Shown here: positions 1 to 6,039 of the stretch, piece after piece | Layout: the number at the start of each line of letters is the position of its first letter | Position numbering within the stretch: the first letter of the stretch is position 1 | DNA from: an uncultured Caryophanales bacterium | Lineage (GTDB): Bacteria; Bacillota_I; Bacilli_A; RF39; UBA660 | Direction: 5' to 3' | Length of the DNA: 15,666 nt | NCBI GenBank assembly: GCA_946544685.1 | Contig: CAMNML010000016.1 | Coordinates: 1-15,666, forward strand | The notes under the pieces: generated by a model | What the model saw: only the letters and a program-made list of their open reading frames with translations | Databases searched by the model: none | What the model was told of the DNA's origin: nothing | Translations under genes and position numbers: made by a program

Positions 1-1
1 G

Positions 2-23
2 AGAAGTAGCAATACTTCTTTTT
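2..23 (+). terminator. Intrinsic terminator at left edge
   Basis: A 7-bp stem (AGAAGTA pairing with TACTTCT) closes a GCAA tetraloop and runs into five T residues. It should end transcription of a gene lying left of the window. Confidence 0.7.
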
Positions 24-78
24 ATGTTTTATAAAAATATCACAACACTTTGAGTTGAGAGAAAATACGATGTGGACA

Positions 79-107
79 TTGTCTATTTAATCAATATGTA
101 GTATAAT
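79..107 (+). promoter_or_regulatory. Sigma-A-type promoter in a gene-less unit
   Basis: TTGTCT at 79-84 and TATAAT at 102-107 are separated by 17 bp. No credible open reading frame follows before the SEC-C relic near 280. An inverted copy of the local repeat (ATGTGGACA, 70-78) touches the -35 box, and the paired direct copies lie just downstream at 143-164. This could be an operator arrangement or the remains of a cassette that lost its gene. Confidence 0.5.
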
Positions 108-142
108 ATCCTTGTAAACAAAGGATAAATTGGATGATGACC

Positions 143-164
143 TTGTCCACATTTTGTCCACATT
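143..164 (+). repeat. Tandem 11-bp repeat TTGTCCACATT x2
   Basis: Two back-to-back perfect copies of TTGTCCACATT, with a reverse-complement core (ATGTGGACA) at 70-78. This matches the paired repeats found around the next two cassettes in form but not in sequence. The stretch 165-279 up to the SEC-C relic holds no gene that I can see. Confidence 0.75.
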
Positions 165-279
165 GAACAAATTATTAGTAATATTTATAATACAAATAAT
201 ACTGATAATAATATGTACTAAATGCCCATAAAATAAGGCTAAAAGCCATAATACTATATGTACCAAATATAGTGATAAT

Positions 280-345
280 ATGCTCAAAAAGGGAGCATGT
301 GGTAGTGGAAAAAAATACAAACAATGTTGTGGTAGAAATCAATAA
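280..345 (+). pseudogene. SEC-C zinc-motif relic A
   Basis: A 21-codon frame from ATG at 280 to TAA at 343 reads GACGSGKKYKQCCGRNQ at its end. This is a nearly complete SEC-C metal-binding motif (CxCGSGKKYKxCCG, first Cys lost). The motif normally forms the extreme C-terminus of larger proteins such as SecA or defence-associated nucleases. An in-frame stop at 229-231 shows that no larger protein precedes it, and I see no Shine-Dalgarno. It therefore looks like the 3' tail of a lost or recombined gene. Two more relics, at about 1434 and 2765, have the same orientation and setting. Confidence 0.65.
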
Positions 346-353
346 GACTTGTA

Positions 354-378
354 AAGCCCTTGAATAAAGGGCTTTTTA
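354..378 (+). terminator. Intrinsic terminator after SEC-C relic A
   Basis: AAGCCCTT (354-361) pairs with AAGGGCTT (367-374) around a 5-nt loop and is followed by T residues. The segment from the relic stop through this hairpin resembles the one after relic B (shared pattern TAAnACTyGTAAAnCCC, then AATAAAGGG), so relic and terminator travel as one unit. Confidence 0.8.
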
Positions 379-402
379 TTATAACATTTACAAGATTATT
401 TT

Positions 403-452
403 TTACATACGTTATTACATACGTTGTGAGAGCGTATATAAAACGTATGTAA
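403..452 (+). repeat. TTACATACGTT repeats left of SDR cassette
   Basis: TTACATACGTT occurs perfectly at 403-413 and 415-425, and inverted (AACGTATGTAA) at 442-452. A third direct copy lies beyond the gene at 1322-1332, so the same motif brackets the dehydrogenase. It may be a flanking recombination repeat or an operator set. Confidence 0.8.
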
Positions 453-480
453 ATTGTTTTTTGAGATCTAAAAGCCAGTA

Positions 481-540
481 ATTTCAATGATTACAGAATA
501 TATGTACCACAGCCACTGTGGTATGGGTAAGTATTGAAAT
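481..540 (+). other. 60-nt long imperfect hairpin upstream of SDR gene
   Basis: The outer stem is ATTTCAAT (481-488) with ATTGAAAT (533-540). After a 2x2 internal loop come TTAC (491-494) with GTAA (527-530), then an asymmetric loop, then an 8-bp inner stem TACCACAG (505-512) with CTGTGGTA (516-523) closed by CCA. About 20 bp pair in 60 nt. It could be a leader RNA (if a promoter lies upstream), a folded DNA recombination site, or a protein-binding dyad. It matches no riboswitch consensus I recognise, and there is no U-tract, so it is not a terminator. Confidence 0.55.
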
Positions 541-594
541 AATTAAAAATGAATGATAAAATATGATTATAGTTTATAATATGGAGTTGATAAA

Positions 595-1305
595 ATGAAG
601 AATGTAATTATTACAGGAGCAGCTAATGGTGTCGGAAAAGCTGTTGCTCAATTATTAAAAAATGAGAATTTAATATTGCTTGATATTGATGAAGATAACT
701 TAATTAAAACAGCACAAGAATTAAATAAAGAATACTATGTTTGTGATGTTAGTAAAAATGATGATATAGAAGAATTTATTGCAACAATAAAAAATATGAA
801 TGTTGATTGTTTAATTAATTGTGCTGGAATGTGGATCTCTGGAGATATGTCAAAATTAGAACAACCTATATTTGATAAAATGAATTCTTTAGAAAGAATA
901 AAAAATGTTATTGATACTAACATATTTGGAACAATTGCGATGACAAAAAGTATCTTTCCAATTATGAAAAGGCAAGGATATGGTCAAATAATAAATATAA
1001 ATTCACAAAGTGGAGTTATGTGTGAACCACCATTTCCAATATACAATGCTACGAAACATAGTACTAATGCTTTTAGAAAAGCAATTCAAGATGATTTGGC
1101 AAGAAATAATATAAAGATTACTGATGTATGTCCTGGACTTATTCAAACCGATTTTTATAATAGAGCAAATAATCCATTACCAACAGAAATAATGAATACA
1201 GGATTAACACCAGATGATGTTGCAAAAACAGTAAAATATGTTTTTGATTTACCTCACGAAATTACAATTCCAAGTATAGAAGTTAGACATATAAAAAACT
1301 ATTAA
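595..1305 (+). CDS. Short-chain dehydrogenase/reductase (SDR)
   Basis: A 236-residue classical SDR, a cytosolic NAD(P)-dependent oxidoreductase. The Rossmann glycine motif TGAANGVG lies at about 7-14, NCAG at 75-78 (in the NNAG position), N109, S137 and the YNATK catalytic pair Y150/K154, so the tetrad is complete and an active enzyme is expected. Length is typical of the family. The substrate cannot be read from sequence. The start at 595 is set by GGAG at 583-586. TATAAT at 575-580 sits too close to the ribosome site to be an ordinary -10 unless the leader is nearly absent. It is the only gene in a cassette bracketed by TTACATACGTT repeats. Its leader (ATGGAGTTGATAAAATGAA) differs by one base from that of the SEC-C nuclease at 8156. 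Confidence 0.9.
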   Translation: MKNVIITGAANGVGKAVAQLLKNENLILLDIDEDNLIKTAQELNKEYYVCDVSKNDDIEEFIATIKNMNVDCLINCAGMWISGDMSKLEQPIFDKMNSLERIKNVIDTNIFGTIAMTKSIFPIMKRQGYGQIININSQSGVMCEPPFPIYNATKHSTNAFRKAIQDDLARNNIKITDVCPGLIQTDFYNRANNPLPTEIMNTGLTPDDVAKTVKYVFDLPHEITIPSIEVRHIKNY

Positions 1306-1310
1306 AATTC

Positions 1311-1332
1311 TATATACGTTTTTACATACGTT
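1311..1332 (+). repeat. TTACATACGTT repeat right of SDR cassette
   Basis: A degenerate copy (TATATACGTTT) is followed by a perfect TTACATACGTT at 1322-1332, repeating the paired layout at 403-425 about 0.9 kb upstream. Together they flank the SDR gene as direct repeats. Confidence 0.7.
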
Positions 1333-1433
1333 CTGCTAGTAGTGCCGAGTGAATTTGAGTGTTCTCAAGTGCAAAAACATGCAAAATAATGGGTAAAAAT
1401 GCTCAGTAGTGTAGTAGAATATAGGCAGAATAA

Positions 1434-1481
1434 AAGCTATGTGGATCGGGCAAGAAATATAAGCAGTGCCACGGTAAATAA
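1434..1481 (+). pseudogene. SEC-C zinc-motif relic B
   Basis: The frame reads KLCGSGKKYKQCHGK then TAA (1479-1481). It matches the SEC-C core with the first CP replaced by KL and the last Cys by His. A stop codon at 1431-1433 leaves only the motif itself, so no parent protein remains. The motif starts about 108 bp after the preceding repeat pair, the same spacing as for relic C. Confidence 0.65.
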
Positions 1482-1523
1482 ACTCGTAAACCCACATAAA
1501 TAAAGGGAAAACGCGAGTTTTTT
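1481..1523 (+). terminator. Intrinsic terminator after SEC-C relic B
   Basis: AACTCG (1481-1486) pairs with CGAGTT (1514-1519), with an inner CCC/GGG pairing, followed by six T residues. It starts on the relic's stop codon and probably also terminates transcription from the SDR gene. Confidence 0.65.
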
Positions 1524-1525
1524 CT

Positions 1526-1582
1526 TTGCTAAAAAATTGCGAAAAATCATGAAAATTTTACTTTAGATACCTTTTAGATACC
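1526..1582 (+). repeat. 57-bp direct repeat, left copy (hydrolase cassette)
   Basis: Begins TTGCTAAAAAATTGC (1526-1540) and ends with TTTAGATACC twice (1562-1571, 1573-1582). A near copy with the same start and end lies at 2604-2661, beyond the two genes. A weaker inverted form (AAAAGGTAAT) follows near 1600. Confidence 0.8.
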
Positions 1583-1643
1583 TTTTCATAGGTGTTTTTA
1601 AAAGGTAATAAATATGATATAATTATAAAAGGAGATGAACTTT

Positions 1644-2198
1644 ATGAAAACAAATTATTTATTAGTACATGGAAGCTTTGGGAGCCCTTTTTCAAATTGG
1701 ATACCATGGTTAAGAAATGAATTAGAAAAAGAAGAGTTAGAAGTATATACACCGGACTTTCCTACAGGTGTAGGTTTTCAAAATTATAGTAATTGGTCAA
1801 GATTATTAAAATCATATGTTGAAGCAGGAATAATAAATGAAAACACAGTTATTTATGCTCATTCTATTGCGCCAATATTTATTTGTAAGTTTCTGGTCGA
1901 TAACAAGATTAAAGTAAAGAGATTAGTATTTGTTTGTGGGTTTAATAATTATTTAGGTATAAATGAAGAATATGATTCAGTAAATGAAAGTATGTATTTT
2001 GATAATATAGAAGATATAAAAAAATACTGTGATGAAATTATTTGCTACTATTCTGATAATGATCCATATGTTAAATATGATGTAGAAAAAGAATTTGCTG
2101 ATGCAATTTCTACTGAACAATATTGCATACCAAATGGTGGTCATTTAAATGCAGAATCTAATTATACAGAATTTAAAGAATTGTTAAATCACAAATAG
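1644..2198 (+). CDS. RBBP9/YdeN-like alpha/beta serine hydrolase
   Basis: A small (184-residue) cytosolic alpha/beta hydrolase of the RBBP9/YdeN type. LLVHGSFGSP near the N-terminus gives the oxyanion-region HG motif; the nucleophile elbow is AHSIA with Ser74 (the usual GHSxG glycines are alanines); Asp138 or Asp140 in SDNDPYV and His167 in GGHLN complete the triad. The family cleaves small esters or acts on unknown substrates. I chose ATG 1644 because GGAG at 1631-1634 is 9 nt upstream; the in-frame ATG at 1635 abuts that site. TATAAT at 1618-1623 is a plausible -10. Its stop overlaps the ribosome site of the next gene, so the two are probably translationally coupled. Confidence 0.85.
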   Translation: MKTNYLLVHGSFGSPFSNWIPWLRNELEKEELEVYTPDFPTGVGFQNYSNWSRLLKSYVEAGIINENTVIYAHSIAPIFICKFLVDNKIKVKRLVFVCGFNNYLGINEEYDSVNESMYFDNIEDIKKYCDEIICYYSDNDPYVKYDVEKEFADAISTEQYCIPNGGHLNAESNYTEFKELLNHK

Positions 2199-2209
2199 GA
2201 GTTGAAATT

Positions 2210-2593
2210 ATGAGAAATAAATTAACTATAGATGAAATAGAAGAAATAAAAAATAATGAGTGGGTAATTTTTTCTACATCAAAAAATAATATTCCACGTG
2301 CAATTGTTGTTATGCCAAGTAGAGTTGAATCAGATAGAATAATTCTATCAAATATTCAAATGAATAAATCTATAGAAAATGTAAATGGAAATTCAAATTG
2401 TTTTATTAATACATATATCAAAGATCAAAATGATAAGCAAATTAAAATTTCTTGTGATGCTGAAGTATATAATGATGGTGAATTATATAACGAGATAAAA
2501 GAATTTGAGGAAACTAATAATTTACCAGATGATTTAAAAGTTCATTCAATTATTGTTGCAAATATAAAAAATATTGAAGTAAGTGAAGGTTAA
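2210..2593 (+). CDS. Pyridoxamine 5'-phosphate oxidase-like split-barrel protein
   Basis: 127 residues resembling the short PNPOx-like split beta-barrel flavoproteins: the N-terminal segment NEWVIFSTSKNNIPRAIVV is the typical first strand pair, followed by a strand-rich core. Such proteins usually bind FMN or F420 and reduce small molecules; the actual substrate is unknown and true PNP oxidase activity is unlikely at this length. AGGAG at the preceding stop codon provides the ribosome site, 11 bp from the upstream gene. Both genes lie inside the 57-bp direct repeats, so they appear to be one two-gene cassette. Confidence 0.7.
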   Translation: MRNKLTIDEIEEIKNNEWVIFSTSKNNIPRAIVVMPSRVESDRIILSNIQMNKSIENVNGNSNCFINTYIKDQNDKQIKISCDAEVYNDGELYNEIKEFEETNNLPDDLKVHSIIVANIKNIEVSEG

Positions 2594-2603
2594 TTTTAAG
2601 AAC

Positions 2604-2661
2604 TTGCTAAAAAATTGCTAAAAAGTGTTAAAAAAGTATTTTAGATACCTTTTTAGATACC
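2604..2661 (+). repeat. 57-bp direct repeat, right copy (hydrolase cassette)
   Basis: TTGCTAAAAAATTGC (2604-2618) is identical to 1526-1540, and TTTAGATACC recurs at 2640-2649 and 2652-2661. The copies are 1,078 bp apart and enclose the hydrolase and split-barrel genes. Confidence 0.8.
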
Positions 2662-2764
2662 CTGAGAGTAAATTCTCGAGTGCTTTCGAAAGCTACCAAG
2701 TGTATTCAATAGCCCAAAATAGCCACAAAATGCTCTCAAGAACTCCCAAAAACTCCCAATTTTT

Positions 2765-2806
2765 TGCCCATGTGGTAGTGGAAAAAAATTTGTAGTAAAT
2801 AGTAGG
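2765..2806 (+). pseudogene. SEC-C zinc-motif relic C
   Basis: The frame reads CPCGSGKKF, the exact first half of the SEC-C consensus, then diverges (VVNSRK) and loses the distal CC pair. The DNA around it (TGCCCATGTGGTAGTGGAAA) closely matches the start of the intact SEC-C coding sequence at the left end of the integrated element, read from the minus strand. No start codon or ribosome site belongs to it. Confidence 0.6.
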
Positions 2807-2875
2807 AAATATATTGCGATATTTTTATGCAATACTCAAAAATTATAAAGAATTATAATGTTGTAAATTGAATAG

Positions 2876-2899
2876 AGTCCTTTAGATAAGGGCTTTTTT
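2876..2899 (+). terminator. Intrinsic terminator after SEC-C relic C
   Basis: AGTCCTT (2876-2882) pairs with AAGGGCT (2888-2894), including one G-U, with loop TAGAT and six T residues. It is the third relic followed by a terminator. Confidence 0.75.
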
Positions 2900-2952
2900 G
2901 TTTTATAGTCTATTTAGAGTTTATTTATTTTTATTTATTTTTTTCTTTTAGG

Positions 2953-2981
2953 TTGATTTTGTAGATAAATACTTTTATAAT
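2953..2981 (+). promoter_or_regulatory. Promoter of P-loop kinase gene
   Basis: TTGATT (2953-2958), 17-bp spacer, TATAAT (2976-2981). It leaves a leader of about 45 nt before the ATG at 3033. Confidence 0.75.
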
Positions 2982-3032
2982 ATCATCTAATGTCTATTTA
3001 ATAACTATTTTGTATAAAGGGGAGTAAATGAT

Positions 3033-3602
3033 ATGGCTAATTTAATAGTTGTTTCGGGGCCACAAGCTGTTGGTAAAATGACAGTTGCAGAGAAAATTCA
3101 AGAAGTGCTAGGATATTCTTTGATGGTTAATCATGATAGTATTGAGGTTTCTTATAAAATATTTGGTAGAGGTAATGCTACTCAAAAAGAGTTAAATAAA
3201 ATGATTAGATCTGATGTTTTTCAAATAGCGGTAAAGTATAATGTTAATATGATTTTTACATTTGTTACTTCGTTTGATTTGGATGATGATATTAAATATT
3301 TAAATGAGCTAAGGAGAATGTTTGAATCAACTGGTGGAAATTTTTATTTTGTTGAGTTAGAAGCTGATTTGGAAACACGAATAGAGCGAAATGTAACTCC
3401 TCATAGACTTGAATCGAAAAAATCTAAAAATAATATTCAAAATAGTAGGAATAATTTATTAGAGTATATGAAGAATCATCGTTTGAACAGTAATGATGAT
3501 GAATATATTTGTGAAAACCATATAAAGATTAATAATACATATTTGTCACCTGAGGAAGTTGCTAATATTGTTGTTAAAAAATTTGGCCTTAATTCTAATT
3601 AG
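3033..3602 (+). CDS. P-loop kinase-like ATPase (AAA family)
   Basis: 189 residues with a Walker A loop SGPQAVGKMT (residues 8-17). The GPxAVGKMT variant is typical of a group of small P-loop nucleotide or small-molecule kinases annotated only as AAA-family ATPases. A mid-protein aspartate-containing strand (NMIFTFVTSFD) may be the Walker B-like segment, and HRLESKKS (about 123-130) resembles the Arg-rich lid of such kinases. The substrate is unknown. GGGGAG at 3019-3024 sets the start at 3033; an ATG at 3028 is out of frame and soon closed. First gene of the backbone cluster leading to the amidase. Confidence 0.75.
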   Translation: MANLIVVSGPQAVGKMTVAEKIQEVLGYSLMVNHDSIEVSYKIFGRGNATQKELNKMIRSDVFQIAVKYNVNMIFTFVTSFDLDDDIKYLNELRRMFESTGGNFYFVELEADLETRIERNVTPHRLESKKSKNNIQNSRNNLLEYMKNHRLNSNDDEYICENHIKINNTYLSPEEVANIVVKKFGLNSN

Positions 3603-3658
3603 ATTGTTATTTTTAATAAAAAAAGATTATAGAAAAACTTGAAAAATTAAATAGATTA

Positions 3659-3687
3659 TTTACTATTTTTTTTTATTATGCTATATT
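3659..3687 (+). promoter_or_regulatory. Extended -10 promoter for the 185-aa gene
   Basis: TTTACT (3659-3664), 17-bp spacer, TATATT (3682-3687) preceded by TGC, an extended -10. It lies just upstream of AGGAGGG and ATG 3707. Confidence 0.55.
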
Positions 3688-3706
3688 AAACATAGGAGGG
3701 TTTTAT

Positions 3707-4264
3707 ATGGGATTATTTGATACTTATTATTTTGTACCTGCAAGTGATATTGAACGAGCAAAGTTAATATGTAAAATTAATGATTCTGGTAGAGAATATC
3801 AATCAATTGGTAGAATATCTGCAAATGAATTGTCTTGCTTGAAAGATATACCTTTAGAGTTTCAAAGACTTGTTTTGATGTCTGGTACTTTAAAAAAAAA
3901 TCGTTCTCGTTTATTTGATAAGGCTTTTTCAAAGCAAAATGTTTATTTTGCTAATGAGTTTATTTCTAATTTTGATTTTTGTAGTGTTTCTCAACAAGGA
4001 GATACTCTTTCTTTGATTAATGCTCCATTTTATAGTCAATCATCAAGACAATGGTTTTACAATTATATTTCTTGTATATGTGGTAAAAATAGTGCATCTT
4101 ATTCTGAAGTTATTACATTTTTTGCTGAGTTGAAGAGAAATGGTTTGTTTGATAATTATTTCAAATTTTTAAGTGAATTGTTTAAATTGAATGAAACTGC
4201 TGTTCTAACAATTGAACAAGGTGGATCTTCTAGTTTTCAAAAATGTATTAAAAAGATAGGATAA
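3707..4264 (+). CDS. Hypothetical protein, 185 aa
   Basis: I do not recognise this protein. It has a strong ribosome site (AGGAGGG at 3694-3700) and its own promoter. The sequence is hydrophilic with no signal peptide or membrane segment, so it is probably cytosolic. Several cysteines (C22, C44, C92 and a CICG segment near 123) do not form a clear zinc motif. Codon use is T-rich like the neighbouring backbone genes, which suggests a resident gene rather than a recent arrival. It lies between a P-loop kinase and a thioredoxin-like membrane protein, each apparently with its own promoter. Confidence 0.7.
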   Translation: MGLFDTYYFVPASDIERAKLICKINDSGREYQSIGRISANELSCLKDIPLEFQRLVLMSGTLKKNRSRLFDKAFSKQNVYFANEFISNFDFCSVSQQGDTLSLINAPFYSQSSRQWFYNYISCICGKNSASYSEVITFFAELKRNGLFDNYFKFLSELFKLNETAVLTIEQGGSSSFQKCIKKIG

Positions 4265-4276
4265 TATTTTTATTTA

Positions 4277-4285
4277 TGTTATAAT
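4277..4285 (+). promoter_or_regulatory. Extended -10 promoter for thioredoxin-like gene
   Basis: TGTTATAAT is a perfect extended -10 (TG, one base, TATAAT). The -35 box is weak, as is usual for this type. The ATG follows at 4309 after AAGGAGAGG. Confidence 0.65.
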
Positions 4286-4308
4286 GTTTATGTTAAGGAG
4301 AGGTATTT

Positions 4309-5100
4309 ATGAGTGAAAACAAAAAAATTATTATTTTATTAGGTGCTATAGTTACTATTATTTTATTAATAGTTGTATGTAGTTTTATTGAGAATAAAAA
4401 GAGTAGGGATTATTTGAATGATTTTTATTCTGCTTTTAATGGTAGCGAAGAAAAGCTTGTTATGATTGGTAGGGATAATTGTAGTTGGTGTCAATTATTT
4501 AAACCTTCACTTGATTCAATGCATGATAAGTATAAACTTGAGTATTTGTATGTAAATACTAATGAATTAACTTCTAGCGTTTTTAAAAAATTATTAAAAG
4601 ATGTTGGTGTTGATGAAAAAGAATTTGGTACACCATATACGATTGTTGTTAAAGAGGGTAAGGTTGTTGATTCATTAAATGGTTATGTTGATGAAGTTGA
4701 GTTGCTAGACTTTTTAAAAAGTCATAAATTTGTTAGTAGTGATGTTAAATTATCTTTAAATTATATTGATTATAGTGGATTTAAGAATGTTGCCAAGTCT
4801 AGTGAAAATAAGATTTTGGTTTTAGGACAAACTACTTGTGGTTACTGTATTAAAGCAAAGCCAATTTTAAGTAAAATTGCTGATGAATATGGAATTACTA
4901 TTAATTATTTAAATGTAAATACTTTAAGTAGTGAAGAAAGTGGTAAGTTATCTAAATATGTAAGTTATTTAGGTGAAAATCAATGGGGTACACCACTTAC
5001 TATTATTGTAAAAAATGGTGAGGTAATAGATTCTGCAAATGGATTACTTGATGAAGAAGGTTATGTTAAGTTATTCAAAGATAACGGATTTATAAAGTAG
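4309..5100 (+). CDS. Membrane-anchored tandem thioredoxin-fold protein
   Basis: 263 residues. A single hydrophobic helix at about 6-24 after a short Lys-rich start anchors it with the rest outside the cell. Two thioredoxin-like domains follow: the first has DNCSWC (C58/C61) and the cis-Pro segment FGTPYTIVV (Pro109); the second has TTCGYC (C177/C180) and WGTPLTIIV (Pro229). Both domains keep the redox cysteines and cis-proline, so both should be active in thiol-disulfide exchange with surface proteins. The two halves are similar throughout, which suggests internal duplication. The PH-like gene begins 8 bp after its stop, so they form an operon. The physiological partner is unknown. Confidence 0.85.
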   Translation: MSENKKIIILLGAIVTIILLIVVCSFIENKKSRDYLNDFYSAFNGSEEKLVMIGRDNCSWCQLFKPSLDSMHDKYKLEYLYVNTNELTSSVFKKLLKDVGVDEKEFGTPYTIVVKEGKVVDSLNGYVDEVELLDFLKSHKFVSSDVKLSLNYIDYSGFKNVAKSSENKILVLGQTTCGYCIKAKPILSKIADEYGITINYLNVNTLSSEESGKLSKYVSYLGENQWGTPLTIIVKNGEVIDSANGLLDEEGYVKLFKDNGFIK

Positions 5101-5108
5101 GTGTTTAT

Positions 5109-5567
5109 ATGAAGGAAGCAAGAAATTTTATATGGCGTCAAGCTAGAAAATTTAGGAGAAGATATCCTTTAACTATTGCTTTTAGGCTTAGGGCTCATAG
5201 TAAAGTTTTGGCTAAGCATTTAAATCCTGGAGAAAAGATAAGATATGTATTTGCGACTCAAAAAGGTCCAAGTTCCTGGGATATTTTTTCTACATATATT
5301 ATTGCTATTACGGATAAGCGTATTATGATAGGTAGAAAAAGAATTGTTTTTGGTTATTTCTTTTTAGCTGTTACTCCTGAGCTTTTTAATGATATTAAAG
5401 TTAAGAAGGGTTTATTATGGGCTAAAATTGAAATAGATACTGTAAAGGAATATATTGTTTTATCTAATATTCAAGGTGGGGCTGCTTCAAAGATTGAGAC
5501 TGCTATAACTCAATATGTTATGAAAAAGAAATGTCCACCAAAAAAAGATAGTATTAAGACTTCATAG
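5109..5567 (+). CDS. Bacterial PH-like domain protein
   Basis: 152 residues. A basic N-terminus (RQARKFRRR) precedes a beta-rich core of bacterial PH-like type: LNPGEKIRYVF, then the WDIFSTYIIAITDKRIMIG segment (about 57-75) and the paired strands INDIKVKKGLL-like and KIEIDTVKEYIVLSNI, closed by a C-terminal helix. ITDKRIMI is characteristic of these domains. They often sit at the membrane or in stress responses, but ligand and role are unknown. No transmembrane helix is evident. It begins 8 bp after the thioredoxin gene, and its stop codon lies in the loop-stem junction of the operon terminator. Confidence 0.65.
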   Translation: MKEARNFIWRQARKFRRRYPLTIAFRLRAHSKVLAKHLNPGEKIRYVFATQKGPSSWDIFSTYIIAITDKRIMIGRKRIVFGYFFLAVTPELFNDIKVKKGLLWAKIEIDTVKEYIVLSNIQGGAASKIETAITQYVMKKKCPPKKDSIKTS

Positions 5568-5579
5568 AAGTCTTTTTTT
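5556..5579 (+). terminator. Intrinsic terminator of thioredoxin/PH operon
   Basis: AAGACTTC (5556-5563) pairs with GAAGTCTT (5567-5574) around ATA and runs into T residues. The stop codon TAG of the PH-like gene (5565-5567) is within it. Confidence 0.85.
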
Positions 5580-5625
5580 GTTTCTTTATTATTTGTTTTT
5601 CATATTATATTTTGAGGAGGTTTTT

Positions 5626-6039
5626 ATGAACGATTATAAAATTGTTATTGATCCTGGACATGGTGGTAGTGATCCGGGTGCTAGTGGTAATGGGTTGATT
5701 GAGAAGAATTTAACATTAGATATTTCTAAATATATGTATGATAGATTTAAAGAATTAGGTATTCCTGTTTCTATAACTAGACTTGATGATAGCACTTTAA
5801 GTCCTACTGAAAGAGTTAATAAAATTCTTAGTTTTTATGGTTCTGACCCTAATGTAATTGTGATATCTAATCATATAAACGCTGGAGGTGGAGATGTAAG
5901 TTATTGTGAGTTATTTAATTTAAAAAATTATTTACCACAACATTTCTTATATTTGTTTCCACTGCCACATGGGCATGGTTCATTCCTACCAACTTTTCTT
6001 TTTGGCAATTCTAGGTTTTTTCTTCTTAATTTTAAATGA
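5626..6039 (+). pseudogene. 5' part of split amidase_3-LysM gene
   Basis: Start of a zinc N-acetylmuramoyl-L-alanine amidase (Amidase_3), which cuts the lactyl-peptide amide bond of peptidoglycan. The start at 5626 follows GAGGAGG. Zinc ligands His12 (DPGHGG), Glu26 (GLIEKNL) and His83 (SNHINA) are present. After GGGD (residues 87-90) the frame enters the integrated element and continues with unrelated codons to a stop at 6037-6039. The catalytic Glu151 and the LysM region lie on the other side of the element, so this fragment cannot be an active amidase. No signal peptide precedes the domain, so export in the intact form is unexplained. Confidence 0.88.
5885..5907 (+). repeat. attL of the element
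   Basis: Core GAGGTGG (5885-5891) followed, after one mismatch to attR, by GATG and then the inner arm TAAGTTATTGT (5897-5907). The arm is the exact inverse of ACAATAACTTA at 14416-14426. Confidence 0.8.

Larger units (their letters stand above)
1306..1634. other. Intergenic spacer between cassettes (SEC-C relic B unit)
   Basis: This non-coding stretch holds, in order: the right SDR repeat; about 105 bp with a small hairpin (TTGAG/CTCAA near 1355); SEC-C relic B; its terminator; and the left repeat of the hydrolase cassette. The same order recurs at 143-425 and 2640-2900. No complete gene is visible in it. Confidence 0.7.
2594..3032. other. Intergenic spacer with SEC-C relic C
   Basis: Contains the right cassette repeat, a palindrome-rich stretch (GCTTTCGAAAGC near 2681), relic C, a terminator at 2876-2899, a T-rich tract (2910-2950) and the promoter of the kinase gene. 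It marks the change from A-rich cassette genes to the T-rich backbone genes. No complete gene is visible. Confidence 0.6.

Noticed and set aside
403..452. CRISPR array from the repeated TTACATACGTT units
   Set aside because: Repeats are only 11 bp, abut or lie 17 bp apart, include an inverted copy and occur on both sides of a gene; no spacer series or cas genes.
87..487. Minus-strand reading frames of 60-80 codons near the left edge
   Set aside because: They are hydrophobic Ile/Tyr/Phe-rich translations of AT-rich spacer, lack ribosome sites and overlap the repeats, terminator and SEC-C relic on the other strand.
4309..5100. Frameshift or gene fusion in the double thioredoxin gene
   Set aside because: The frame is continuous and both halves keep CxxC and cis-Pro, so internal duplication is the simpler reading.
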